Assembly (NCBI GenBank): GCA_036897625.1
Contig: JAYMTA010000625.1
Location: forward strand, 1-25,924
Reading direction: 5' to 3'
DNA length: 25,924 bases
Origin: Pelargonium cotyledonis
Taxonomy: Eukaryota; Streptophyta; Magnoliopsida; Geraniales; Geraniaceae
In this document: positions 10,702 to 22,210 of the stretch, piece after piece
How the letters are laid out: every line of letters starts with the position of its first letter
Position numbering within the stretch: the stretch's first letter is position 1
Translations under genes and position numbers: made by a program
The notes under the pieces: model-generated
Seen by the model: the letters and a program-made list of their open reading frames with translations, nothing else
Database searches by the model: none
Told to the model about the DNA's origin: nothing

Positions 10702-11090
10702 TACAGTTTAGTATAGTTTGAGCTATTGGACTCCACTATTTTTTTTTAATTAAACTCACGTTACCGATTGTAGCCTGTTTCGATGTAACATGTTATCATC
10801 ATGTCACGTAAGATTTTAGACCATGTCAACTTTCAGTTGCAATATATAGAACGACAACATTTTATTTTAGAGAAAATCACGCCTAAAACAATGTCATTTT
10901 GGCATTTCTATCTCAAAAAAAATAAATTGAAAGGTTGTCATTCCATTTATAACAGTTGGAGTCTGATGTGTACTACTAACATGGTCTAAAGTCTTAGGTG
11001 AAATGATGACATGTTACATCAAAATTGAATACAACTTGTAATGCGGGGTTTAATTAAAAAAAAGTTATAGGGCTCAAAACATGCTAATCC
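10702..11090. mobile_element. Foldback / MITE-like DNA element
   Basis: A left arm from about 10702 to 10830 matches the reverse complement of about 10975-11090. Shared blocks in order from the outside are TTTAGTATAGTTTGAGC against ATTAGCATGTTTTGAGC, TTTTTTTTAATTAAAC, CGATGTAACATGTTATCAT against TGATGTAACATGTCATCAT, and TTTTAGACCATGTCA against CTTTAGACCATGTTA. The arms exceed 100 bp each and leave about 150 bp between them. There is no coding capacity, so this is a non-autonomous hairpin-type element. Ends are approximate and no target duplication was recognised. Confidence 0.75.
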
Positions 11091-11139
11091 ATAAATTATG
11101 GGTGATTCACCACAGAAAAAAAATCATAAAGGAATTGAC

Positions 11140-12345
11140 CAGTGACAAAGCGACACATGACTCACTTGGTTAAGCGAATGGTCAACTTGAGTAAGAGACC
11201 GGGCTTTGGGTGGAACAGAAATTCAGAGTGAAGTTAGTCGGATCACGGTCGACTCGAGACCAGAGAGCGCGCAAAGAAGAGTTTTCACTTGCAAGTCATT
11301 GTCCGAGCTCATCTTTCCCGCAACTAGGACATTCGTGCGCCTTTGCCCGTCGTCCGTTTGCGAATTTACTAGTTTATGCGAGCTCGCCTCAACTCATTCA
11401 CCATCATGAAGGCTATCTGCGAGGGCCTCTCCCTAAGTTGCATCCGTGCAGGGCCTCCCTTCCACACCATGGCCCATCCGCATGCGCACCATCTGACTTG
11501 CATTGTCTAGCCTGCGACCGCGTTAATGCTCTTGTGCTATCAATCCTCTAGTCCACGTCTGCGTCTGGACGTTTCACCTCGCGACAAAGGTGCCCTTCTA
11601 CACGCCAAGGCTTCCCCGTGCCTAACCGCTTCGACGCACTCTCCAATATTTGCGCCATGGTTGTCAACGCGCATCCTCCCTTCGACACACGCTCAATTCC
11701 ATGCGTCAAGCGCACTGCCCAGACCAACACCTTCCTGTACTCACCTTCGCCTTGTGCACACTAAGTTCAAATGACTGCCCATGTGCATATCTAGTTCACG
11801 TGACCTCCTCACGTCCGCGTACCAAACTCGCGCACACGCCCAACAATCCGCGTGCAAAGATTCTAGGACTTGCTTATACGCGCAAACACAAGTAACCTAT
11901 AGGTCGAATGTGAGGTTCCGACCGAAGATCCATTTCACTCTCCCATGTGGTTGGAGACTGAAATTAGTGTAAATCTACTACAAAGTAGAATCAGTAGAAA
12001 AAGAGGCAGCAGATTGAGAACAACATCTTTCCTGTTGGTAAGTAGATCCAACATGCATAAAGCACGAGAAAAGACTAGAATGCATGCGGGCCCCACCTCG
12101 ATATTGACCAATTAGAGGCCGCCATTTGTTAGGTAAACTTGAGGACAATAAAAGGAGTCACAAGCTCAAGGTAAAAGTTTCAATCATTTTACCACATAAA
12201 TACTACTCGCAAGAACCCGAAAACACTCTCGTCATTCGTGTTCTTCGTGCTTCTGCGTGTCTCTGCGATACTCGAACGAACTACAGAGATTCGATTCTCA
12301 GTCCTATTATAACATTTTGTTTGTGTTGAGTATTTTCACACTGGA
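11140..12345 (+). mobile_element. C-rich block with a TATA-like tail, possible fossil LTR-retroelement fragment
   Basis: From about 11200 to 11960 the plus strand is rich in C with many CG dinucleotides, unlike any neighbour. Open frames overlap on both strands but none gives a recognisable protein. From about 12130 the text changes to an AT-rich, promoter-like stretch (GACAATAAAAGGAGTC, then CCACATAAATACT, then a C/T-rich run to 12300), the order expected of an LTR promoter and transcript start. No second LTR, primer-binding site or element protein is visible, so this is at most a broken, old fragment of unknown family. A decayed host gene is the alternative. Confidence 0.3.
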
Positions 12346-12599
12346 GACAGTTTATCAGAAAACATTCGAGACTTTGCTCAACAATGCGTTACCAGTGCAG
12401 ACTACATTCATTGGCCTTGAGTTTTACTCTCAAAAAAATAGTCAAATCATCATGCAATGTACGCAACGAGAGATAGTCAAATTTCGTCAACTTTAACATA
12501 ACGTAAAGACTTTTAAATTCTACAATATAGTTTAAAATGCGAAGAAAAGGGATTTAGAATTGATTTGTGAAAATGTACAACGGAACTTTTTGGAAATTT
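12346..12599. other. AT-rich spacer, nothing recognised
   Basis: Short AT-rich stretch upstream of the channel gene promoter; no repeat or gene was supported. Confidence 0.4.
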
Positions 12600-12760
12600 A
12601 CCTAAAATAAAAATGGAGGGAGCCGAGCAAGACGCACGTGGCGCCTGCATTGTTCCCGCAAATCTGCGGTTAGGTTCAAATCAAAATACACCATGTGGCA
12701 CAGCATAGCCATAGCCTTTGCCTCCAAAAATTGAAACCACCGCTCAATAAGCACCAAATT
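12600..12760 (+). promoter_or_regulatory. Probable proximal promoter of the RXW8-like gene, with a G-box
   Basis: A GC-shifted patch directly upstream of a C/T-rich leader. CACGTG at 12635-12640, in the context GACGCACGTGGCGC, is a good G-box, a site bound by bZIP and bHLH factors in plants. No clear TATA box is seen. Any response to stress or light would be inference. Confidence 0.45.
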
Positions 12761-13324
12761 CCATTCCCAGACGCTTTTTTCCCAATTGCCGTTTCTCCAT
12801 TCTCCAATTCTCCTTCGCATTTCCACTTTTGGTTTCGTCTTCTTCCTTTGGATTAGAATTAGTTTCTTGGCGGTTCCTGTGGAGTCGAAGCAACGGAGAA
12901 AAGTCGTTCACGTTTTTTCTCCGGATAATCGGATTCCGAGGAACCGTTTCGTTTGCTCTATATTCTCTCATTTTTTCAGGTTCCGTTCTTTTTGCGATTT
13001 CTTTTCTCTCATGTTTTGATTGAATTGATATTTTTTTGTTCAGTAGCTTTGTTTAATTATTTATTATAATTTTTGAATTTCTAGAATTTGTTTTCTTGGT
13101 CATTGTAGCTGGTGCTTTGTTACAATTGATACATTTCTGAGCTAGGAAACTATTTGGAATTCTGTGCATATGCATGATAAAATGCCATTTTTTTTTTCTT
13201 CCAGAAGCTGTTTATGCATCAATTTATGGTTTATTATTAAAAATGAGAGTCCTATCTTGGTATGGATGAGGTATTAATGCTATGTCTGCAATGTTATACA
13301 GTGAGATGCATATAGTTGATTGAG
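12740..13324 (+). other. 5' leader of the RXW8-like gene, with a probable leader intron
   Basis: A C/T-rich leader from roughly 12740 runs to a candidate donor at 12980 (CAG then GTTCCG). The following AT-rich DNA looks like an intron. Two acceptors are possible: 13203-13204, preceded by a long T-run (TTTTTTTTTCTTCCAG), and 13300-13301 (TTATACAG). The first would put several extra ATGs in the leader; the second leaves one, at 13306. Confidence 0.5.
13306..13323 (+). promoter_or_regulatory. Five-codon uORF ending one base before the main start
   Basis: The frame ATG CAT ATA GTT GAT TGA encodes MHIVD. Its stop is at 13321-13323, and the channel's ATG is at 13325-13327 in another frame. It is in the mature leader under either acceptor considered. 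So short a spacing could allow leaky scanning or termination-reinitiation; the effect is inference. Confidence 0.6.
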
Positions 13325-16300
13325 ATGAAAGTTGGTGCTATTATAATGTGCGCTGGAATCAACATAAGCATTTGTATTATCCTTTTTTCCCTGTATTCTA
13401 TACTGAGAAAACAACCCAGCAATGTAAGTGTGTATTTCGGGCGGAGGCTTGCTACAATACGTGAAAAGCGCAAGCAAGGGGCCGGTATTGAGAGATTAGT
13501 TCCGTCTGCTAGCTGGATAGTCAAGGCCTGGAAAACGACTGAGGAAGAATTATTAACTATTGGTGGCTTGGATGCTGTTGTCTTTTGCAGGATACTTGTT
13601 TTCAGGTGAATAAACCATCACTAAAACCTATACACACTGAATAATGGTAACCTACGCAACCAGATTTGGTAATGATATTTTTTGTCCTCTTCTTATTCTT
13701 CTTTTGTTGAGTTGTACCGTTTAAATAATGGTTTGTGGTTACTAATTCATTTTGAGAGTTTGCTCAAGTGAGTTTATATTTTACTTATTTGTTAACAAGA
13801 CTTGTGATGATTAAACTTATCTTAGTGGTAAGGAGTGCAAATGTGAAGCTCACATAGCTTATTATGAACTAAATGCATGCAAATGAGATATATGAATTCA
13901 AGGCCAACTAAAATATGCAACGCCGCAGCCTTTTGATGAGCCCAGATGGATGACTTTAGGGCTCTAGCTTGGAAGTTGAGACACTTCATGCCTTTATAAG
14001 AGGAAGACCAAGGAGGAAACTTGTGAATTGTAATCTCAGCACCAAGGACACTTTGTGTCATAACATGACCTAGGGATGGAACCCAAATAATTTGAAGGTC
14101 AAAAGAGGGAAGCCAAAGCTCTGACATCAATTGGATTTTCTTTTTCCTAAATTTTACCAATCGTATCCCATTATAACTCCCTCTAAGTCACTTCTTGGAT
14201 GGCTTGGTAGTCTTGGAATGAGGGCCATGCCAATGTGTATATAAGCTGCCTCACATACCTTGGGATGGTGCATGCCTCCTTGGCTTTCATCTGGAGTTTA
14301 ATCATTAGTTTTCCTTTTCAATATGTGTAAAGATTTGTATGTTACGCCGATCAATGCTTCTTACTAGTTGTGGTGCTGTGTTGGAAGATGCTGGTAATTG
14401 GCCAAGGCCTTCAATATGATAATAAACTAGATTGAATTTCTCCAACTTTCTAGTAAAAATGGACAGCGGTGGGGAGAATGTTTTACTTTATAATTGTGGA
14501 AAGTTATAGAAGAACAACAGTTGTCTTTCTATGAATGCTGAAAACTTGTTAGTAATGTAAATCAGCAATTCAGGAACTAGGTGGTGTGTCTTCCATAACC
14601 CTTTGTTGATAATGCTTTATAGTCCACTTAATATATAGATCTAATTCTGTGGACCAGCAACTGCAGTTTAGCCAGGCTAGTTTTTACTTCTATAATAAAT
14701 TAATGGACAATTAAAATACAATTTGGATAGAATGGTGATTTTTCTACGATGTTGTTCCTTTTTCTTGGTAGATGCCTAGAATGGTGAGCTCTTCATGCTT
14801 ATGTTGCCAAGATTTATACATCTTATTCTATCCTTTTTTAAAGATTTTTTATTTATTTTATTTACTCTCATCTTTTAGCAAACTGGAACTGACATAGGAA
14901 CCTAGTAACCTACCATTTCAGAGATCCCTTGTTTCCTATATAAGGGATATGTTAAAGCTATTGTTTTATAGTTTAGAATTATCTTCTTGGCTGATTATGA
15001 TCTTATAAATTTGGAGGTTAGTCTTACAGACACTTTCTATATTTGGATACAAGACATCTTGAGATGAGTCTGGGACTGAAGTAAAGTAACAATGATTATT
15101 CATAACTTATAATATTTGTTAAAGTAGCCAACATGAAAGTTTATTGTGATTGATTTCCTCACTTAGATTCTCAATGGAAGTCTTCAGTTTCTACTGCTGG
15201 TCATCAACTTTCACTTACTCATGAAGTGACTTGTTGTTTTTCTCAGTATTCAAATCTTCTCCATTGCCGCTACTGTTTGCCTTTTCGTTGTGCTTCCTGC
15301 GAATTATTTTGGGAAAGAGATGGAACACAAGAGGTTTATGGAAGAGTCATTAGATGTATTTTCGATTGGGAATATTCAAGCAGGATCAAAATGGTATGAG
15401 CTATAATATATTGGTGGTTTAGATATATTATTAAAGAGAACTTGTTTGATGTTTTAATTTTTGTCCAGAATCCAGATAATAAATGTAATTAGCACTTACT
15501 TTGATGTTGAGATGTGTAGGTGTTGACACACAATAGATGCTTTCAAACAGTATTTGGATTTAATGTTTCCTCTTCTATGATTGTGGGTTAGCATAGAAGT
15601 CTGCTACAGTATTTCCCAAACCTGTGCTTCGCAATAAGTGAACTTTTTTATTTTATTTTTTATAGTTTTTATATTTGTTATAATAAAAAACGAGAGAATA
15701 TAATTTGTCCATGTTAATGAAAATGGATTTCAAAACCTTGTTTCTCTGTTGGCGTTTATTGTTTCTATAAAAGTATCACATGTTTAATATTTTGTTGCTT
15801 TCATATTTTGGTGCCGTTGTTATATAATCTATTATTTGATAACATACTGACACAACCAAAATAGGGGTGCTCATTAATAATTTATCGTAATGTTTTCAGG
15901 CTTTGGGTTCATTGTTTTGCTTTATATGTCATAAGCTTGTGCACTTGCGTTCTTCTTTACTTTGTGAGTATGTAGAACCCATACTCATTAGTTACATAGT
16001 TCTATTTTTTCCATTGTAAGGTTCTAGCAACTTCCTTTTGAAATATTGTGATGATATCTAACCATTGACATTTTCCTCTAGAACTACAAAGGCATCACTA
16101 CTTTGAGGCTAGCCCACATTGCTGGATGTCCTCCAAACCCAAGTCATTTTGCTGTTCTTGTCCGATCCATTCCATGGTCTGAACAAGAATCATATAGTGA
16201 AACCTTGAAAAAATTCTTCTCGAAGTACCATGCATCAGGCTACCTTTCACACCAAATGGTTTACGATCCTGACACAGTATATAAACTGGTGGTGCGCCTC

Positions 16301-19300
16301 TTTTTTTGTTATTGTTGTGTTTTTAATTAAAGTAAATACTCTCAGCTTGTCATATCATTAATTAGCACTATCTATATTTGACAACTGCTCATCTGATTTA
16401 TGCGTTTAGTGTATTATGCAAAAAGGTGGATATACAAGCTAATGCTCTTCTAATTATCATCTAGTGAAGACTATTTTGAGCACCTGACTAATCCCTGGGC
16501 ATATGCTGTCCCCTTGCACCACATCAAACATTTGGAATGTTTTTTCAGACCATTTTTCTTCTAGAAATGTAATATGGCTAAAAAAACGATTTGCAGAGTG
16601 AGTGAATTTTACTTTACATTGGTATTATCTCTTTTGTCGCAGATTCTTGAAAATTCATTAGCGGAAAAGATGATAGATATATAACAAGTGTTGTGCTGCC
16701 TTTCTATTCTATGATTGTCCTTCAATCCTATAGGATTTGGGGTATTTGAAACACCATAGTATTTTGGAAATTGGAATATAGATGTTTGGAAGACACTAGA
16801 GTAATTTGAGTGCAATAAAAGAATCTATTGACAATTACGAATGTATTGAGATGATACTGCATGTCTGGAATATATTGGGTATAAAATGAGTAAGTTGCTC
16901 AACTCTAATTGTTAAAAAAGTTAAGTACAGTAATTCAGAATTTGAAATCTATGCTCCCACTTTAGTATCATCGTTGGTGCACGAGATTAGCTGGTTAGTT
17001 GAATTGGAAAGCTGCACTGTTAACCTCTTGTTTCTTATCAGAGTGTAATTGATAGCTGACAATTCTCTGTGTGCAGAGTGATGCAGATATGGTCTACAAG
17101 TCACTTGTTGATAAAAAATGTAAGCCAACTTTTTTGAAATGTGGTATTTGTGGGAGCCCCGCACATTCTTTCCAGATGGTCTCTGAACAAGAGGACAATG
17201 TAGCTAGTGGGGTCACTGACTCTTCTGATACGAGTTTCGCTACAAAAGATAAGGTCATTGTTCTTACAACTATTGATTTTATTACTTCAGACTTCATAAT
17301 TATATGTTATTCATGATAGTGATCATTGGTTCAAGATCAGACCGAATATCCAATGCATGAACCGAAGATAGGATTGGATTGGTTTTAGACCAAATTCAAT
17401 TTTAAAAGATAAAAAGTTACATATTAAAAAGAAAACTTGGAAAATAAATTAAAATAAAACGTATGATTAAATTGAATTGGGTGAGTAATAATGGAGGGGA
17501 TGGTACAAAAGTAAGAGCATCGCTACCACATTACCCACATCTGTCATCATTGCAGCTCACATTGATGATGGGATTCTAGACATTTCACTGACCATGGGAG
17601 GAGACTCACAAGTGCAACCATCGGTCCCACAACCCTTGTTACTGGATCTTGTTGGTCGTGATTTGGTTGGTAAAAAGAGAAGGGAAATAAGGAAAAAATG
17701 AATAGAAAAAGCTAGTCAATCATAGATTAACATGTGCTGTTTAAAATTTTTAAAACGTTTGAGTGCCGCATCAGCAACTACTAGATATCTTATTAGAATT
17801 TTATTATTATTTTAGTTAGCCGCGCCAACAACTTTATGGGTTGTTAATTGAGACTTGCGAAATAGATCATATCGGTCTAATCCATGAAAGTTTAGGGACC
17901 ATTTTGGAGTAGTGATGATAGTTCAATGAGCATTTTAGGTTTTCCTTTTAATTTTAATGTAAATGCTGGATGTGAAAGTATACAACAACAACAACTGGAA
18001 AAACTAGTCATTTCCAAACAATGTTGGGGCCATCTATTGGTTACATGAATCCTATAATAGAACTCATTGGGATCTTATACTTGTATCTCCTCCACATTTT
18101 CCTATTTGATGCTATTGTTATATGTTATATGTCATTTGTTCTACTTTTTTCATGTTAATTTGGTTCCACTCCTATCCCTTTTAATTTCTCCTAATTAAAC
18201 TCTCTCACCTTTTCTCACGGTGAAGCTACCCCAACTCTTGTCTAGATAACTTCATTCATAGTGTTACCACAAACTCACCTAGGAATTCTCATATCTACTA
18301 CCCCATATTGTCATACAATATAGTTGACTATATGGCTATCCTTTAAAACTCCCCTTTAATCTTTGGAGGGGTTCTTTTATTACAAACAACCCTTAGAGCC
18401 CTCCTCCATTTTAACCACACCGTACTAATTCTATGTACTAGGTATTATAAATTTGGGGTTTGTCTTTCAAATATCTTAAAATGGATACACAAGTAGTGTT
18501 TTTGATACAATTTGAAAAGGCTAGTGAAACAATTAAAGCTTGTTTGGTAACACTTCTAGATGGCTGAAAGTCCGGACACTTTCTCTTGTATTCTGCCACA
18601 TAAGCCAATGGTAGGAGATGAAAATTGATATGGATGTTTGCTTATTGGGAGATTTTAGATTGCTTTTGTAATATTTGATGTTTTTCAAGAGACTAAATTT
18701 TTTGCTTCTTTTAGACATATAAGTAGAAGTAGAAAGAGAAACAGAATAATTTTCCAGATATACCCTCACTGATGTATGAATAACTGACCTTTAACATATA
18801 AAAATAGACTTCTGAATATGAAAAACCTATCTTTTTAGTATTAAGGTTGGTTATTATTATAAAAAGGTTGACATTTCCATTGAAAATGTTGACTTTTATC
18901 ATACAAAAGTAGACTTTTTATGTACATACTAAAAAATTCTCATAAATATTATTTCATTCTCACATATTAATATATAATGGCATTCAAAAAAATATAAATG
19001 TATAATAGGTATGTACATTTGGTCATTTTACTTTTACTATTGCACAATACCTAAGTGCACAAATTTTATTGCGCAACAAGTGTACAACAAGTGCCAACAG
19101 GGGGATCTTTGATTGGAATTAACTAGTGGTATTTATCAAGTCTAGAGCCATTGGGTCCTGGACACATGACCTTTGTGAATTTAGTGTTTTCCAAACGTTG
19201 ATGGGATGTGTTGTTATTTTTCTTTTTTTACTATACTTATATATGTTGATGATGTTATTTCATTTATTATCATGCTATATTTATTGTTGTTGCTTTGTTT

Positions 19301-21946
19301 TCATCATGTAAGAATGTATACCTCCAAGTTGATGTGACTCTGTGTTAACTCTTCCAAACGTAATTGAAAATTGCCTCTTTTGAACCTTAATTAAGTATTT
19401 GATTTCCTGCAGGAGTGTGCGGCTGCATTTGTTTTCTTTAGGACCCGCTTTGATGCTGTTATTGCTTCTCAGCTACTTCAATCATCGCATCCCATGGTAT
19501 GGGTGACAGAATTGGCTCCAGAACCGGATGATGTTTGGTGGCCAAACCTGGCAATACCATATGAACAACTTTGGTTGCGTCAGATAGTAGCAGTTGTGGC
19601 TTCGGTTGCTTTTGTGTGTGCTTGTCTTGCTCCTGTTACTTTTGTGCAGGCTCTAACCCAAATTGAAGGGATACATAAAAAGTATAACCCATTGAATCTT
19701 GAAACGTAAGTATTGTACTGCCATACTGATTGCACCAGTCCTGAGTTATTATCGTTGTTGCTGTCACAACCTGGTTGATTTGGTTCTGTACATTGGTAAG
19801 ATGTGCTAGGTGTAAATTGATTAGACATATTTTATGAGTGAGATGTTACCTCGATCTAAGGTACTAGAGATAAAGCATGGAGAGTAAATTGTTACTGAGT
19901 AGAAATTGTCGTTTTTCGAACTTTTAGTTGACATCTCATTTAATTTAAAACTTTCTGTCTGCTTATTTTACAGGACTCTATGGGGCGAGATAATTACAGG
20001 TTATCTACCTAGTGCGCTTTTGACGTTATTCTTGTATACCGCTCCACCAGTAATAATGTTTTCTACAGCTAAACAGGGATGCATCTCCCGTAGTGAGAGG
20101 AAAATGAATGCATGCTGCCAAGTTTTGTATTTCACGATCTGGAACGTTTTCTTTGTTAATGTTCTCTCAGGGTCTGTTATAAGCCAATTGGTAGAACGTC
20201 CACAAGAAATACTTACTAAACTTGCTGAAGCAGTGCCAAAGCAGGTGATTTCTCTGGACTCCTCTTGATATTAAAATTGCTATACAACTTTTAATAATTA
20301 TGTATTTATGTTACTTTGTGCTATGTTTTCACATGAGTTTTCAATTTTACTATGTCCTGAGAAGAGCTTGTGTGCAAGGTTTCTCATAAATGATACATCT
20401 TCCTAGAGACTCTCTTATTATAGCGATATTCAATATAAAGGCCAATTTTGTTATTGGATTAAGGTTCATATGTCGGTTGTCACAAGTGACAGGGAGGGAT
20501 ATTTCATGATTGTTTAGTTATTAGGTTTGCGTGAAATAGGAAAAGCATTCTAGTTCTTGTCTTATTGTTAGTTATGATTGTGATTTTCACATATATGCAG
20601 GCTAGCTTCTTCATGGCATTGTCCTTGACGTCAGGTTGGGCGAGTTTACCGGTTGAACTCTTGCAAATTTGTCAACTTATACGCAATTGGTTCACACGAC
20701 TCATACTCGGATACGAGGAAGATGCAAGTTCTTGCGAAATAACTTTTCCATACCAAGTTGAAATCCCGAGAGTCCTACTGTTTGGCTTACTTGGCTTGAC
20801 CTGTTCTATCATGGCACCATTAATTTTGCCTTGCATGCTGATTTACTATATCTTTGCTTACTTTGTCTACAAAAACCAGGTAGTGTTTCTTTTAGTGTTT
20901 TCTTCTCTATTTTTAGTCTTATCTGTGTAATACAACTTCTGGTTAAATTTCATTGTATATACTTATATGTGGAATTTGTTTGTCTTTCAGTTGTTGAACT
21001 TAGGATTTTGTTTGGACCTTTGACTGCATACTGATGCTAGTTCAGCCAACCTAAGTTTAATTCACATTCCATTCATTTCAATCATCCACATGGTCACATC
21101 ACTTTCTTTTTGGGTTATACATGAAATCTCTTGGAGAATAGTAGATCATCAGTTTGCATAATCATTCACATGTTGCCATCTGATGCCATATATTTAATTG
21201 TCTATGATATGAGATTCGAGAATTTGATAGAAACTTGTTGCATGTTATGTCTTACCTTTCCGGATCATGTAATCTTTAATTATATAACGTTTCAGTTTGT
21301 GAATGTATACACAACAAAATATGAAAGTGGTGGACGGTTCTGGCCCATTGCTTTCAACACAACAATTTTTTCGTTGGTCTTTACCCAAGTAACAGCTATT
21401 GGAGTGTTTGGACTGAGACGAGCCCCGTATGCATCAGGGGTCACCATCCCACTGCTTATCGGCACTCTCCTATATTTTGTGTATTGCAGGCGGCGTTTCA
21501 ACCCAATCTTTGCGAGCAATGTGGCAGTAGAGGTAATACACGACGGATGCGTGTTTTCCCAATTCCACATGTGGGTACCTTTCGTGTATATCGTTAAATT
21601 GCTGCATGTTTGCAGGTTCTGATTGAGATGGATTTGCGAGACGCGCAGTCTGGGAAGCTGAAGGGGATTTACCAAGATTTGCACGCAGCCTATTGCCAGT
21701 TCGTGTTAACTGCTTTCCGGAGTAGAAGCATGGTTGGAAAGGTCTTCAAGGGCGAGGATGGTGGCAGCATCAAGACCAAAGGTTAGTTTTTAAAATTTTT
21801 AAAATTTTTAAAATTATTGGGTAATGCTTGCTAAGGGTTGTTAGTTCTTGGGAAGTAGTAACAGCTAGGCTTTGTTTATTTCAGGAAAGAAAGGAAAAAG
21901 CAAACAAAAATGGGCCACAAGTAGTACCATGGGAGAGGATAAATAA
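13325..21946 (+). CDS. RXW8: RXW8-like OSCA/CSC1 hyperosmolality- or stretch-gated cation channel
   Basis: Eleven coding exons: 13325-13605, 15247-15393, 15900-15963, 16082-16291, 17077-17253, 19413-19705, 19974-20244, 20601-20879, 21296-21532, 21616-21781 and 21885-21946. They total 2187 bp, 728 aa, in phase throughout; Arabidopsis RXW8 is similar in length. The family (OSCA/TMEM63, DUF221) forms calcium-permeable channels opened by membrane tension. Seen: an N-terminal membrane helix (about 3-30) with YSILRKQPSNV, then a loop with PSASWIVKAW; helices at about 94-117 and 143-164; a cytosolic domain (165-340) with NPSHFAVLVRSIPW, a CxxC at 256-259 and WVTELAPEP; then a membrane core including GYLPSALLTLFLY, TIWNVFFVNVLSGSV, FPYQVEIPRVLLFG and NVYTTKYESGG. 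The last exon gives a Lys-rich tail. The ends of exons 4 (16291 or 16288) and 5 (weak donor GTCATT) are the least certain. Confidence 0.93.
13606..15246 (+). other. Intron 1 of the RXW8-like gene
   Basis: A 1.6-kb intron between coding exons 1 and 2. The part at about 13830-14300 is less AT-rich than the rest and has a TATATAAG at about 14237-14244. On the minus strand it is open for 112 codons with no protein-like pattern I recognise. It may be an old inserted repeat. The rest is ordinary AT-rich intron. Confidence 0.4.
17254..19412 (+). other. Intron 5 of the RXW8-like gene, enlarged by repeats
   Basis: This is the longest intron (2159 bp). It contains several textures unlike simple intron: a patch with GAGCATCGCTACCACATTACCC at 17515-17650, a piece with AAAGTTTAGGGACCATTTTGG at about 17887-17907 that resembles the foldback repeat at 4184-4513, and AAAGCTTGTTTGGTAACAC at about 18534-18553, which resembles the ends of some plant MITEs. 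No element could be bounded, and none encodes a recognisable protein. Confidence 0.4.
21784..21817 (+). repeat. Short AT minisatellite at the start of intron 10
   Basis: About three copies of TTTTTAAAA follow directly after the donor site of the penultimate coding exon of the channel gene. Low-complexity; no function claimed. Confidence 0.75.
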
Positions 21947-22201
21947 CTAGAATGAGCACTGAACTGCTGCTCTGTAAGAAAATGTACATTTTCTGAGTGT
22001 TGTACAGGAATTAGATCCCCAAAATTATAGGTCTGCATTGCTGTGGAAATTATGATTTAATTAGCTGGGGAAAAGTGTTGTAAAGTAACAAATACCTTAA
22101 CTTTCTTAGCTCAAAAATCATTGTAACGTGTATGTGTGTATAAAATAACATGTTTTTGGTATAGAATCCAATGTGCAAAGAGGGTGCTATGTCTGCATAA
22201 T
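21947..22201 (+). other. 3' flank and probable 3'UTR of the RXW8-like gene
   Basis: T-rich, AT-rich sequence following the stop codon. ATAAAATAA at about 22141 is a possible poly(A) region, but the end of the transcript cannot be fixed from sequence. Confidence 0.4.
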
Positions 22202-22210
22202 CTCATATTA

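Noticed and set aside
11140-11220. Possible second tRNA-derived SINE head (CACTTGGTTAAGCG)
   Set aside because: The box-A-like phrase is present, but no box B is found at the proper distance and no A-rich tail follows.
11210-11551. Cluster of 60-113-codon frames in the C-rich block
   Set aside because: Overlapping frames on both strands come from C-rich sequence with few stops; none looks like a real protein.
13822-14160. 112-codon minus-strand frame in channel intron 1
   Set aside because: No recognisable motif or splice structure; probably chance openness in an inserted repeat.
19126-19311. Hydrophobic 61-codon frame in channel intron 5
   Set aside because: T-rich DNA encodes hydrophobic residues by default; it does not match the channel and lies outside the exons.
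13325-21946. A functional gene cluster linking the J-domain protein, CGR and the channel
   Set aside because: Separate promoters, large spacers and unrelated roles; adjacency alone gives no support.
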